64,000 bases of DNA, taken from the NCBI GenBank assembly GCA_030770535.1, contig JASVEC010000005.1, forward strand, positions 1,900,058 to 1,964,057, in the 5' to 3' direction. Both the position numbers and the translations under genes were made by a program. The notes beneath the pieces were generated by a model. The model worked only from the letters and a program-made list of their open reading frames with translations, had not been told where the DNA came from and made no database searches. This document shows positions 22,361 to 34,741 of this stretch, piece by piece. Positions within the stretch are counted from its first letter, which is position 1, and each line of letters begins with the position of its first letter. The DNA is from Batkoa obscura (lineage: Eukaryota > Entomophthoromycota > Entomophthoromycetes > Entomophthorales > Batkoaceae).

Positions 22361-23704
22361 TTAATTATTTTCTGGTCTAAGAGATCTTACAGTTTTACCA
22401 GCTTTCCACATTTCATGTTCACGAATTTGATCCAATTCTTCTTCGAGTTTTTCACGATAATCCGATTGTGAATTTTTATCTAAAGATCTCCTAGTCTCAT
22501 TGCCATTTTCGACTTCATTATATAATTCTTGAAATACTGGTTTCAATGCTTTATGAAATTTAGGATACCAATCTAAAGCTCCTCTTTGGGCAGTAGTAGA
22601 ACAATTTCCAAACATCCAATCCATACCTTTAGCTCCAATAAGTGGGTAAAGTGATTGTGTAGCTTCTTCAACAGTTTCATTGAAAGCTTCGGATGGTGAA
22701 TGACCCTTTTCTCTTAATACCTCATATTGAGCAAGGAAAGCTCCATAAATACCACCCATAAGGATACCACGTTCACCAGTCAAGTCAGAATAAACTTCCT
22801 TCTTGAAATCAGTTTCATATAAATAACCACTACCAACGCCAACAGCTAAGGCTAAGGTACGCTCCTTTGCATTTCCGGAATGATCTTGCCAAACAGCAAC
22901 GGAAGAATTAATACCTCGACCTTCTAAGAATAAATTACGTACAGTTAAGCCAGAACTAAATATTGATATTAATATTTTAATAAAACTATAAATATAGATA
23001 AATTACCCTTTAGGTGCTACTAAAATAACATCAATATCTTTTGGTGGAATAACATTGGTATCCTCTTTATAAACAACGGAAAAGCCATGACTAAAGCATA
23101 AAGTCTTACCTTTAGTAAGATGTTTTTTCATTGTTGGCCATAAATCTTTTTGAGAAGCATCGGAAAGTAAATTTAAGATAACAGTGCCCTTTGAGCAAGC
23201 TTCTTCAATAGGGAACAAATTTTTACCTTCAACCTTAAATTAATATTAGACTATAATTCTGTTTTATAATTAATTGATCTTACCCATCCATCTTCTACAG
23301 CTTTCTTCCAACTTCTACCATCTTTTCTTACACCAACAATCACATTCAATTGGTTATCTTTTAAATTTAAACCTTGGCCACGACCTTGTGGTCCATATCC
23401 GATAACTGCAATTGTATCATCTTTAAATATTTGCTTTAATTTTTCAGCTGGATAGTCACTTCTTTCCCAAACATTTTCTTTTGATCCACCAAAATCTAAA
23501 GTTTTAAACCCACGTTTTATGTTCTATAATAAAATTGGTCATTAACATTTGATAAATTATATAAAAGCTACTTACCAAAGTGGAAGAAACGAGATAAGAT
23601 GTAGATAATAAATTTTTTTTGGCCATAACATTAAGCCCATTGATTTTGCAATGAGATCCAAGGTTGGAGAAGGTACGTACATTATTTAAAAGGCTGCGTC
23701 TCAT
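22361..23704 (-). CDS. ILV5: Ketol-acid reductoisomerase, mitochondrial
   Basis: Product of 396 aa, close to yeast Ilv5 (395). Four exons: 23576-23704, 23284-23523, 23007-23233, 22361-22955. An Arg/Ser/Asn-rich mitochondrial leader (MRRSLLNNVRTFSN) comes first. The NADPH-binding Rossmann domain has AVIGYGPQGRGQGLNLKDN. The C-terminal knotted domain has VYSDLTGERGILMGG and the fungal block MDWMFGNCSTTAQRGALDW. The enzyme carries out the second common step of valine and isoleucine synthesis in mitochondria. The tail EHEMWKAGKTVRSLRPE is typical of fungal forms. Confidence 0.95.
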
Positions 23705-25561
23705 TTTATATATATTCAACTATAAAGTTTAAATAATAAAGAGTTATATTATTTTTGATATAAAAAACATTTTCTCATCAACATTGAGTCCTTTATATAC
23801 TATTTTTCTACTTGTTAACTTTGACTCATATGTCGTTTATGTCATCTTAGACATCCAATTCCATTTCAATCCAATCAAATACATTTATTCGTATTTGTTT
23901 TATGCTCTTATTTTCAGGTATATCCATCAGCTGGATAACTTTTTTAATGACTCATTATCTTTAATTTGAAATTAGCCAATCAAATTCAAGCTTTGATTAT
24001 CTATTATATTTTTCAGCAGTCACTTTATTGATTTTATTCTTAATGTTTTTTTGATTAGATAAAACTTATTATTTATCAGAAATTAATGGGTAACAATAGG
24101 TTGTTAGTTTATATTCTTTAAAATTATCTTCTTGATGTTTATGTGAGTCAACAAGTTTAATAAAACTCTTAACTTTTATTTCATTTTAAATTACTATTTT
24201 GTGAGTGTTAAATGTGAATTTTTCAATAGTAAAAAATACAATCCCTCTTCAGCTTCAAACCATATTTTAACTTTCTTTTATAGGCAGTAAAACTTGAAAC
24301 CCTCAATTTATTATTTCAAGGCTCTTTAAAAAATAATAAATGATATAATACTAAAAAAGCAGTATGCTATTAAATACAGGGTTGTCCATTTGAATCTTGC
24401 ATTTAGTTAAATATAAAATAGAAAAAAATGCTGAATTAAATTTAGTAAATAGAAAAGTTAAACGTTCAGTTCGACATTTAATAAACTTTCTGTAATAGCT
24501 TGATTCTAGTTTTGTCTATCTATCATTATTTATGATCTAGTCAAAGTATCTTAAGATAATAGTAGAATCACTGATCTTAACAATACTATAGAAAAAGCAT
24601 TTTAATAACTTATAATATTTTGACTATCAATTATTAATATTTCTATTGCCTAATATCAATAAATGATAAGAATGATAAAAAATAGAAGAATAGAGATTAA
24701 GTTTTGTATCATATTCTTAAATTAATAATACAATATCAACATAAGTTGCAATTTACCCAACTATTTAAACTCATTTGTAGAAATAAATTAGCCGAAGTAG
24801 ATAATGTTTTACTTACATTCTCACATCGCAATTTTGGGCAAGAAGTCAAGAATCTCGATCTATATTGCCCAATTCTTAAGCCAATAATTCTTCACTTAAG
24901 CCACTGCTTTAGGCCAAATAGAATGTTTAAAAAAAAATGAACCAATTATAGTCTAAGTTGCAGATATGTTTCTCCTCCAAAGTAACTGAACTTAAATAAA
25001 AAATGAAACCAAAAAATAATCGTATCAAATCATGTGAACTTCGAACTAAAATATCTAAAAATATATTTTATTCTTCGAATTTTCTTTATTTTAATATTCT
25101 TTAACATAATCTCTATTATTTTAATATGATAATGTTAAAAGCTAAACTATATTTAGTATAATAAAGGACTATTTCTTTATTTTAAAACATTATTAGCTCG
25201 AAATATAAATCAAGGTCTATTAATAAATAAAATATAGATCATAAAACTAGAATGCAATTATGTTATTTCATTAGCCTGTTAACTATCAAATTAGCTATTT
25301 TTGTAATCGATGAGGACCAATAATGTACATTTGAACTCTATTATGGTTAAGTAATTTGAACCAAAAAACAAGTTTCAATGTACTACCAATAAAACCCCCA
25401 TCAGCTCATTAATCATTGGTTTTAATGTTAACAAAAATCAGGGATAAGTTCAGTAAATAATCAAAATTAGGGGGTTTCAAAAGCACATGTTCTAACGAGA
25501 TCCATAAATTCAATAATAAAACAGAATTGAAAGCTTTGTTTTTGATTATAAAATTTAAGAA
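23705..25561. other. AT-rich intergenic region
   Basis: No gene is recognised. A 78-codon open frame at 24704-24940 has no ATG at its start and no family I know; it may be a relic. Confidence 0.45.
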
Positions 25562-26224
25562 ATGAAGCAATGGAGCGAGCAAGTTGACGAACAATTATCT
25601 GGTAAAATAAGAATTAAGAATGGTCGTTTTAATGTATTAATTCATGTGTCATTACTATTGATTATGAATTATTGCATGTTTAAATATGCTTTATTTAAAA
25701 CGGAATATTTTTTATCTTCTAGTTATTTACTTGCTAATATCTTTTACTCTCTTTATTTTTTATTTTTGATCTTCAATTTTAAATCTTTATTGATTTCTCT
25801 TATTATTTATATTCAACCTATCGTTAACGCAAGTATATTCCTCAAATTTTGGTCACATTTGTTATTGAAACCCAGCTTATATCATTCCACATTAAGCGTT
25901 TATTTACCTATTTTATCTTGGTATATCTTCCAGTTGGTATATAGAAACATTAACTCCATTGTTATCTGGGAAAAAAATAAGATAAGTAAATATTATACTT
26001 TTTATCAGTTATTATTTCCAATTGTATTTATACCGCTTCTTAAATTAAACACAATTATGTTAGTGTTTTCTGTTATTATGATACCATTGATTAATTTAGC
26101 ATTGAAGCTGTGGTATAATTTTCTATCGTTTCAATATAAGGCTATTTTTTGGTCTGATTTTATGAGCTTAGGATATGTGGTTATCTTGGAGGAAGCTAAC
26201 TATAAGCTCTATAAAATTTATTAA
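25562..26224 (+). CDS. Multi-spanning membrane protein of unknown family
   Basis: Intronless ORF of 220 aa. A short charged N-terminus (MKQWSEQVDEQLSGKIRIKN) is followed by about six hydrophobic stretches. They lie near residues 23-42, 52-75, 77-95, 107-127, 147-165 and 167-185. Short Lys/Asn loops separate them, and the tail is short and cytosol-like. I cannot match it to a known family. It lies upstream of NUS1 and ALG7 on the same strand, but more than 1 kb away, so a role in the dolichol pathway is only a guess. The length and even hydrophobic pattern make it a likely real gene. Confidence 0.6.
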   Translation: MKQWSEQVDEQLSGKIRIKNGRFNVLIHVSLLLIMNYCMFKYALFKTEYFLSSSYLLANIFYSLYFLFLIFNFKSLLISLIIYIQPIVNASIFLKFWSHLLLKPSLYHSTLSVYLPILSWYIFQLVYRNINSIVIWEKNKISKYYTFYQLLFPIVFIPLLKLNTIMLVFSVIMIPLINLALKLWYNFLSFQYKAIFWSDFMSLGYVVILEEANYKLYKIY

Positions 26225-27295
26225 TCCCCAATCCAGTTTATCTATTTCCGATTTTGTTAAATCCATCTTCTTTTTTTATTAAATAAAAATGTATTATTAT
26301 GTTCTCAACTCTCCTTTTATTTTTGACCCTTTTTATATTATATTAACAATTTATTAGTTGTTTAGTAGTTTATCGATAAATATACATTGAACAATCAGCT
26401 TATAGAAATAAAACACATATTGAACAATTTTATTAAATAGATTAATAAAATAGATTTATTGCACCATTGTATTAGTCTTATTGTCTTATTAAGTCAATAC
26501 TTCACAAAAAAGAATAATATCAAGACATTAGAAATGAAACTAATTTAATACAATAAAGGATGTATCAAGTATAAATATAAAAAACAAGTAACTATAATAA
26601 TTTAACACAGGATTCATTCTAATAACGATACGTGTAATATATCGATAAAGAATTCTTTTGTATTAAATAATTTATTAACAAATTGCCACTTTTTTTGAAA
26701 ATATTGAAATGTGATTTCTAAATTTAGTAAGTTCACTTATCCTTCTTAAAAAGCCATTAACATTATTGACATTCCTATTTTGCTAACATTATTTCAATGC
26801 TTTTATTATCTTTATTTAATAGCTATACCATTTTCCCATACTTCCAACTATCATTCATGATCAATTTTCCTATTAATCTTAATAAACTCATTGTTATGTA
26901 TTTTCTTAAAATATAAAAATAGATTCTTGATCAAAAAATACAAACAATAATATTACTGCTGTTATATTTTACCCTTGCCGATATAGTTATTGATAGTAAT
27001 GAGAATGCGAAATCAATTAGAAATAAGATCCAATTAGAATTACTTTATATAATTTAAGATAGGACTATTTAAGCATATATCAATATAATTTGTTTACTTT
27101 CTAATATACATAAAACTAATCTTATTAAGTATGAGGATTCAATTTATATTGTTTTTATATTTAAAAAAGAACTTCCAGTTAATTTAAAATGTCCAATAAC
27201 CACTTAATCCTTAGTTTTTCGAACTAAAAAACCGTGATTAAATTCAATTTTAAATTTTAAATTTTTTTCTATCAAAAAGAAGAAAGGAAGAAAGA
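26225..27295. other. AT-rich intergenic region
   Basis: No gene, repeat or RNA is recognised. Confidence 0.5.
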
Positions 27296-28224
27296 ATGAA
27301 GTATTTTTATTTTATATTATGGAGCTTGATGAAATGGATCTATTTGATAAATCAAACAATCAAGTTAACTACATTCAAATTATATATCCTAATGAAGGAT
27401 TACTTTTACTCTCAGTCAACCGATCAACTATTGCAATTAACAAAGAAACCATCACATATATCCATTCTATTAGATATTAAAGAAGAAAATATATTAATTA
27501 AAGAAATTATTAAGGTGATTAAATGGAGTATTCAATATCAACTAAATTATTGTAGCTTCTTTATTCAGGATTTAAGTTGGTTAAAAGTTTACAAATTATT
27601 AAAAATAAAGTTTGGAGATAAATGTGAATTAAAAGAAGATAAATGGATGAAAATTAATTTAAAAGATGGGGAAATAAGTAATATTTATAATGATAATATT
27701 CATAATGAAATGAGGATTTATATTGATTAATTTTTTATTGTAGATTTAATATTGTTTGATAAATATGATTCAGTTAAAGATATTCAATTAATAACAAAGA
27801 GTTTAAAAGTTAATATAAATCAAAATGATAAAGAGAAACTATATAATGTAATAACAGAAAAAATAATAAGTAAGTATTTAATTATTTATCGAATTATTTA
27901 TTTATTTATATATTATATAAAACAAATTAAATCAAAATATTTCTATAATAGATATCAACACTCCCGAAGTAAACCTAATAATAAGTAGTTATAATCCCAT
28001 ACAGCTAATTGGTTATCCACCATTAAGATTAAGGATGGCAGAGATAACGTAAGTATTAATTAATTAATATATAATAATAATAATATTGTTAATAATAATA
28101 ATAATCATTTTATTAATCCCTTTATTTATATAGTCATAATCCCTTTAAAGGACAAATTTATTACGTTACCTTTTTAAATGCATTACATACATATTCTATT
28201 TCTACTCAACGATGTGGTAAATAA
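27296..28224 (+). CDS. NUS1: NUS1/NgBR-like subunit of dehydrodolichyl diphosphate synthase
   Basis: Product of 231 aa. Four exons: 27296-27677, 27744-27869, 27952-28048, 28134-28224, all in phase. An N-terminal membrane helix is followed by a diverged cis-prenyltransferase fold. The match is best at the end: QLIGYPPLRLRMAEIT, then NPFKGQIYYVTFLNALHTYS and a terminal QRCGK. This fits the Nus1/NgBR C-terminus, whose R-x-G motif contributes to the active site of the partner catalytic subunit. With a Rer2/DHDDS partner it makes the long-chain polyprenyl diphosphate precursor of dolichol at the ER. ALG7, which uses dolichyl phosphate, starts 196 bp downstream on the same strand. The middle of the protein is poorly conserved, so the call rests mainly on the C-terminal third. 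Confidence 0.8.
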
Positions 28225-28420
28225 AATTTAACTTATAGATAAAATATTGATAAAAATAATGAGCGTATTTTTTTAAATTAACCAATGATTGAATTTTAAA
28301 TTGATCAACCTATCATTAAACACAGCGTAATATCGAATATTTCAAATATAAATTATCAAAAATTTAACTTTAAACTTAATATATTAAAAGATTCAACTAA
28401 ATAATCTCAATTTCCAAATA

Positions 28421-30053
28421 ATGATGTTCTCTTCAACAATAATACAAAATAGCTTTTTAATAATATTAAGCTATATCACTTATAGTATAGGCTATCAACC
28501 CACCTTAAATATCATTATGTTGCTAAGTTTAATAGGCTATTTAATATTATATTATATGATACCCAAATGTGTTGATAGTTTTAAAAAATTTAATTTATCT
28601 GGAACAGACATATTAAAGAAAGAAAAACCTGTATTGTAAGCTAATTTCATTTACTATTTAAACAGAATATAAAATTAGCATTGAATGATGATAGTAATGA
28701 CATTGCTAATTTATGGATATTGATTTCCATTTTTAGGGCCGAAAGCATGGGTTTATTAGCTGCTGTAATTTATTTGATTATCATTTACTTATTTATGCCC
28801 ATTCCATTTGCGCATACCTTTTCTTATCCATCTATCGAACAACAACATCCTACCAGTCTTAAATCCGAACCTTTTCCACATATTGAAGTAAGATTTGAAT
28901 CTTATTTAAATCAATTTAAAAAAAGTAACATAAATTATTTCAATAAAACTAATTCATCATGTTTTAGTTCAATCAATTTCTTTCTGGATTATTATCCATC
29001 CAAGCCATGACATTATTAGGTTTTGCTGATGACGTTTTTGACATCCGTTGGCGTCATAAAGTATTATTACCTTTGATAGCAGCTATTCCATTATTAATGG
29101 TTTATTATATCTCTATGGGAGCAACTTATGTAGCAATACCTTATCCTATTCATTTTTTACTAGGAAACTCAATGGATTTGGGTAAGTAAACCAACTATTA
29201 TAATATACAATTAGTAGAATCAATAAGATATAACTTAATAAATAACTTTATTAGGTATTATTTATTATTTGTATATGGCTATGGTACCCATATTTTGTAC
29301 TAATGCTATTAATATACTTGCTGGTATTAATGGAGTAGAAGTTGGCCAAACTATTATCCTATGTCTAAGTCTTATTCTATTTAACATAACCCAACTTAAT
29401 GACCCCTTTCCTGCTATTGTAGCAAAAAATCTTTTTTCTTTATACATGCTTTTCCCCTTATTATTTGTTTCCATAGCATTATACCAATATAATTCTTATC
29501 CAGCAAAAGTTTTTGTGGGCGATACCTATTGCTATTTTTCTGGTATGGTGTTTGCAGTGGTAGGTATACTTGGTCACTTTTCAAAGACGTTGTTACTCTT
29601 TTTTGTACCTCAGATTGCCAATTTTATCCTCTCTTTGCCCCAATTGTTTCATATTTTACCTTGTCCAAGGCATAGAATGCCAAGGTAAATTTCTTTTTAT
29701 TGTGAATGATGAGAGTGCTTTTTAATATGAATGTTTTTTTTAGATATAATGAAAGCACTAATTTATTACAAAATAGTCATACTATACTATCTGATATACC
29801 CTTAAAAAATCATCAAATAGCAATCATTTTAATATTAGAAAAAATAAGATTAATTAAAGTAGAAAGGGATGATAAATCAAAATTGCATCCATATAAGAGT
29901 ATGACAAACTTAACACTTTTAAATAGTTTATTAGTCAATCTAGGCCCTTTAAGAGAAGATCAATTGACGAAGAGTGTAATGCTATTACAAGTTGGATGGT
30001 CAATCATTACTTTTATGATTAGATATCAATTGGCAAAATTATTCTATAATTAA
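28421..30053 (+). CDS. ALG7: UDP-GlcNAc:dolichyl-phosphate GlcNAc-1-phosphotransferase
   Basis: Product of 439 aa (yeast Alg7 448). Five exons: 28421-28635, 28737-28887, 28968-29181, 29255-29684, 29744-30053. Multi-pass ER membrane enzyme with family blocks [14 protein letters not shown], the catalytic [40 protein letters not shown] and the LPCPRHRMP loop. It transfers GlcNAc-1-P to dolichyl phosphate, the first step of N-glycan precursor assembly and the target of tunicamycin. The first intron (101 nt) is longer than most here; skipping it joins KPVL to AESMGLL as in the family. Two Met codons lie in tandem at the start; the first was used. Confidence 0.93.
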
Positions 30054-30157
30054 AAATAACAAACAGATAATTATTATTAGTTGATGTTATGTTAATAGAA
30101 TTTATCATCTTTATTATTTATGTATATGAAATTAACTTTTATTTTATAATAATTCTT

Positions 30158-31359
30158 TTACCATGTTAATGATTTAAATGATATAGAAGATCGATTACGT
30201 GTATGTTGCTTTTTAACTGAGGATTTGGTACATTGTTCTGGAGATGAGGTGATCGTTTTTAGATTAATGGACTTGCACAGGATTTCATAATCCGCTTTTT
30301 TGCTTTGGAAAGTTGAGGAATGAAAATTAGGTGAAGAGATATCGGTTTCAAATCTAACAATAATTGATAAATATCAATGTCAATGTTTATTATATTCTTT
30401 TTTTAAAAACTTACCCTAATCTTTTATAAAATAAAGTCGCTTTTTGATTATCTAGATAGAAAAATAAATAAGCAATAAATACAAAATTGCATTGCTATAT
30501 GTTAATTACTTGTAAAAACAGTCAATAGTACATAAGGTATTCTCCAAAATTTGGCAATTTTAAATAAATTTAGCATCATAAATTCGCCCACTCCTTGATT
30601 CCTATATAATCTTTCAACTTGCATTTCATAACTAAAAAGTCAAAATAAGGATTAATACACATCTTCAAAAAAACTCATCTCCTCTTATTTCTTACTCTAT
30701 TTTACTTACCAATAAACAACCTCTCTATAATCTTCTAAATCCTGTGAAATAAACGAAATATCATCTCTTTCATTATAACTATCTTCTGAATCATTTAATT
30801 CCAATTCCATTTCTTTTTCAAATTCATAATCAAACTGAAACGATATAAAAGCTATAGGTGCTTCATTAACAATAGAGCGAGCAATAATAAATCGGGTTTT
30901 AGGCTCTTTCATTTCTTTTAATTTAAATTTTTTGTTCCAGCCATCACAAGAATTGAGATACCTAGATAGGAAAAAATGAATTAATAAAATGAAATAAAAG
31001 AATTAATATTGATAAAAGTTTACAATCGAACTACAAGGATAATAAAAATACACTTACATTTGTCTCATATTTTTTTCCATCAGATGAAAACAAAACAAAA
31101 ATAAAGCTTGGGGTATGGTTTCTATGGAATAATATTCAAGATATAATTTGGTACTTGGACTAAATTTTTTATCAATACTACTACTTTTATTGAATTTTTA
31201 CGGACTTACTTTTCCAAAGATGTAAAATACCGTTCTTTTTCGATAATACATTGAGCGAAATGTTCTTTACTCTAATAAAGGTGTCAGCGGTTAAACAAAT
31301 TATTCTATATTACATGAAATTACTTTAATGGCTGATTGTACCCCTTTATCTTCATTCAT
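30158..31359 (-). CDS. NAT4: N-alpha-acetyltransferase 40 (NatD), GNAT family
   Basis: Product of 268 aa. Seven exons: 31324-31359, 31210-31271, 31058-31159, 30710-30961, 30510-30631, 30415-30451, 30158-30353; phases agree. The N-terminal part ends in LMEKNMRQMY, like the NMxxLY block of Naa40. The GNAT core reads VVYCYEMQVERLYRNQGVGEF, with the acetyl-CoA motif RNQGVG, then VLLTVFT and NQKATLFYKRLGFETD. Naa40/Nat4 acetylates the N-termini of histones H4 and H2A. The family's Trp-rich block is reduced to SCDGWN. The C-terminal tail of about 45 residues is Ser/Lys-rich and not conserved. It is convergent with ALG7, 104 bp apart. Confidence 0.85.
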
Positions 31360-32575
31360 TTTTGGATTCTTCGATTATTATTCCCAGTATTAAATATATT
31401 AAATAAAGATGAACAATTCAATTTTTAATCTTTGACAATTTTTTTAAGTGATTTCATTCCAGAACAAATCCCCTTTTACTTTCAAGGTAAAAATTAGTTG
31501 GAATTTTGATATTATGTTTTAATGTTTAAAGGAGTGGAAAAGTAATATGTAAATTGGAATTAATGAATATTACATTTAACATAGAAAGTATATTTCAAAT
31601 TTTTTTATTAATAACCAACGACCAGGCCAAATAATTCTAAATCCTCAATATTTTTTCAAAGTATTTTTAGTTATATTCCTCTCTATCAATAAATTATTTA
31701 TTCTAAAATAAATTTGATGATTTTTATCTATAAACAGACGGAGGAAAAGTGGGCAATAACAGTTTAGATCCAATCAATTAGAAGTAAATACTAGTTAAAT
31801 GTGCATTTTTTCCTATAAAGAAAAGTAAATAACTTATTATCAATATAAAATTCTTTTAGTTTCTTATTAAAACAAACTTCATTTATTTGAAAGTAGCTTC
31901 ATTGAATCGGAGCCTTTTTTTAATAAGGAAAGAACAATCACATAGAAAACTATTCAGTTTAAAAAAATTATTCAAGTCAAATGACTCCTTTGCATTTAAA
32001 CGAAGTCAGCTTTAAGTGAAATAAATTAGGGGATAGAATAGTTATTTATTGTCTTAAAAAGAAGTACAAAACCCCAGTATTCTATGTCTTCTAATTCATT
32101 TATCTAATTTTATTTTTTATTCAATTTTCTATTGCCAAGCTCTTCAATTTTGTTTTGTTCAATATTAAATAGGGGCTGCCTTGGCATTCTATTGTATTTT
32201 TAAATCGATTGAATAATTGTATGTTTTTATATTATAATAGCCCATTATTTTATTAAATAAGTCTCCTATTCATATAGTGATTTTAATCTTATGTTCCAAT
32301 GTAAAAGAAAATTACAACTACCTAACAAATACTGAATATTTTTTTGCTTAATTAATGTAAAACTTATTTAATCTTTTATAAACGGATTTTTTAATATTAA
32401 AATTAAATTTTGAAAATTAAAGAACAAGCCCTTGTGTTAATTATTGAAACAAAAGTTACAAAAAATAAGAATTAATAAACCGTGTATTAAAAAAACGGAT
32501 ATCCTTAACTAACTACAAAACATTTATAACATTTGAAGGAAAATAAAATAACTGAAAACAAAAAAGAAATTGATG

Positions 32576-32606
32576 TTAAATTTTGTTACATTGTAACAAA
32601 ATTTAA
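32576..32606. repeat. 31-bp perfect inverted repeat
   Basis: Two 15-bp arms (TTAAATTTTGTTACA and its exact complement) meet around a single T. It lies alone in intergenic DNA, about 530 bp before the oxysterol-binding protein gene. It could be a protein-binding site, a fold-back relic or a transcript hairpin. Confidence 0.7.
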
Positions 32607-33030
32607 TTTTTTAATTTCATCTTTTTAATATGATTAAACTTATTACTTTAAATAGCAAATTATGTAATTCTATAAAAAAAATTAGTGGTTGAGTCCAAAA
32701 AGAAGTTAAATGATTTTAAGGGTGAATAAAATTTAGGACTAGTTTTGAAATTCAAAGTAAGAGGATAACTATAATTTTATTATAATTATATTATAATGTT
32801 TTATTATTCCTATTGTTATTATATTTTATGTTTTATATTTTTATATGCCATTTTAAAGTATTAATAAATTAGAAACGGGATAAAAGCGGACTAAAAATTT
32901 ACAAATTAAAGTTGAGCCATGTGCAAAGCTTTAAGCAAATTAGTTAAAAAGGTGTTCCCGAAGCAAAACTAATTAATGCAGAATTAAAAAGCATAATTTG
33001 AAATTAAGTTGATAAAGGGTTTCTTACTAT

Positions 33031-33095
33031 TTTTTTATTTTTATCTTTTTTATCTTTTTTATCTTTTTTATCTTTTTTATCTTTCTTGTCTTTCT
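33031..33095. repeat. Pyrimidine-rich tandem tract (about 10-bp unit)
   Basis: About six copies of a TATCTTTTTT-like unit, decaying to CTTTCTTGTC, end 45 bp before the oxysterol-binding protein ATG. Such tracts are common in 5' leaders of fungal genes, so it may be part of the promoter or 5' UTR. Confidence 0.7.
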
Positions 33096-33139
33096 TATTT
33101 TTTTTGATTGCTTCAATATTTATAATAAATATTACAAAA

Positions 33140-34741
33140 ATGACGGAATTTAAAGAAGAAACTGCAAGTACTGAATGTTTAACTTTTGATGATAAAGATG
33201 CTAGTGAAACTGGGAAATTTAGATTTTTAGTTTCTTTATTAAAAAAGTTAATTGGTGTTGCTGATATTATTAATCTGTAAGTTTAACTTTGTATTAGAAT
33301 AAAATAACCTTTATTAAAGCTTCAACTCTTTTTTTGTATAGTCGTATCTCTTTACCTTCTCAAGTTTTAGACCCAATACCAAATTTAGAACACTTTCATT
33401 GGATTGACCGTCCAGATTATTTTGCTAGGTAAAATAATATACGAATAAGATCAATATGGTTTTAAAATTAGCTGTTTAGTATTGATAGCAGTGACGATCC
33501 AGTGGAAAGAATGTTAAATGTAGCACGATATTGTTTTTCAAAAGATGTACATAAGGCAGTAAGTATTTAATTAAAAGAATAGATTAAAAAGGTATACTAA
33601 AATGAAATATTTTTAATAGAAAAATCGGGTCAAAAAACCATATAATTCCATCCTTGGAGAATATTTCTTATGCTCTTGGGATGTTAATTTAGTAGATAAT
33701 AAAGATAAAAAAGTGAAAGTGACTATGATAAATGAACAAACTTCACATCATCCACCAGTCTCTGCTTTTTGGTATGAATGTAAAGAAACTGGAGTTATTG
33801 CTAGAGGTTGTGATCATTTGAGTGCTAAGTTTACAGGCACTGGTAAGTCATTCTTCCTTGTTCTTTTAAAATGTTTTTTTAAAAGGTTGGACTCTTTTAG
33901 CTATTAAAATTGTTCCTGGAGAACTAGGAAAAGGAATTTACATTACCCTTAAAAATCGAGATAATGAAGAATATCATATAACTCATTGCGATGCTTATCT
34001 CTCTGGTTGGTTAACTGGCTCTTTTTATCTTTCACTTGCTGGTAGAGTAGTTATTTCATGTCCAAAAACTAAGCTAAGAATTGTTTATGATTATAAACCA
34101 GAAGTAATTAATAATAATATCATAATAATTGTTTTACTTAATTTTATTTTAGCGTTGGATTGGTAAATCAAAATATGCTATTGAAGGCAAATTATTTGAA
34201 TATGAACCAACGTTTAATACTTATCAAACACATTCTGATGTTCCTAATGATAATTTTAAACTTAGTGAAGTAGATAATAGTAAAGTATTTGCTACTTTAT
34301 CTGGCTCTTGGAAGGAAAAAATATTTGTTGATAGAAATAATAAGGTAATAATAATAATATAAATATAACAAATTATTAAGTATTTTAATTAGGAACAACA
34401 CCTGTTAATTGATGTTAGTGAATTAGAACAAATTAATAAACAAGTCAAACCAATGGATGAAATGGACGATTTAGAATCAAGAAAGTAAGACTATTATATA
34501 GTTAAGTTATAATAACAAACATTAATAAATTTAAAATAGAGTGTGGAATGAAGTAACAAAAAATATATTAAATAAGAATTATTCCATAGCAACAAAAGCT
34601 AAGATAGAGATAGAAGATCGTCAACGAAAATTAGCCAAAGAAAGAAAGGGGACAGTTTGGTTACCTAAATATTTTAAAAAAGTAAATAAGGAAACAGAAC
34701 ATTATCCACAGTTAAATACTGACGCTGATATTCCCTATTAG
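33140..34741 (+). CDS. Oxysterol-binding protein-related lipid transfer protein (Osh6/7-like, short)
   Basis: Product of 404 aa. Eight exons: 33140-33276, 33342-33428, 33480-33558, 33620-33842, 33901-34103, 34153-34344, 34393-34484, 34540-34741. It has only the lipid-binding ORD domain, with no PH domain or ankyrin repeats. The family fingerprint is present as NEQTSHHPPVSAFWY. Other blocks are KPYNSILGEYF, a lid segment near the start, and the end block GTVWLPKYFKK. Its size and plan are those of yeast Osh6/Osh7, which move phosphatidylserine and PI4P between the ER and plasma membrane; sterol binding is the alternative. An in-frame TTG lies 54 bp upstream in the pyrimidine tract, but the ATG at 33140 is preferred. 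Confidence 0.9.

Larger units (their letters stand above)
31360..33139. other. AT-rich intergenic region
   Basis: No gene is recognised. It contains a short perfect palindrome at 32576-32606. A pyrimidine tract of TTTTTTATC-type repeats lies just before the next gene. Confidence 0.5.

Noticed and set aside
23784-23969. 61-codon hydrophobic ORF just upstream of ILV5
   Set aside because: It overlaps the likely ILV5 promoter and its hydrophobic character is what T-rich DNA gives by chance.
24704-24940. 78-codon open frame in the gap after ILV5
   Set aside because: It begins at a TTG with no ATG, has no family match I can see and no splice partners. It may be a relic but support is too thin.
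33086-33139. Upstream extension of the oxysterol-binding protein with a hydrophobic leader
   Set aside because: It needs a TTG start and its hydrophobic residues come from the pyrimidine tract; the ATG at 33140 gives a normal N-terminus.
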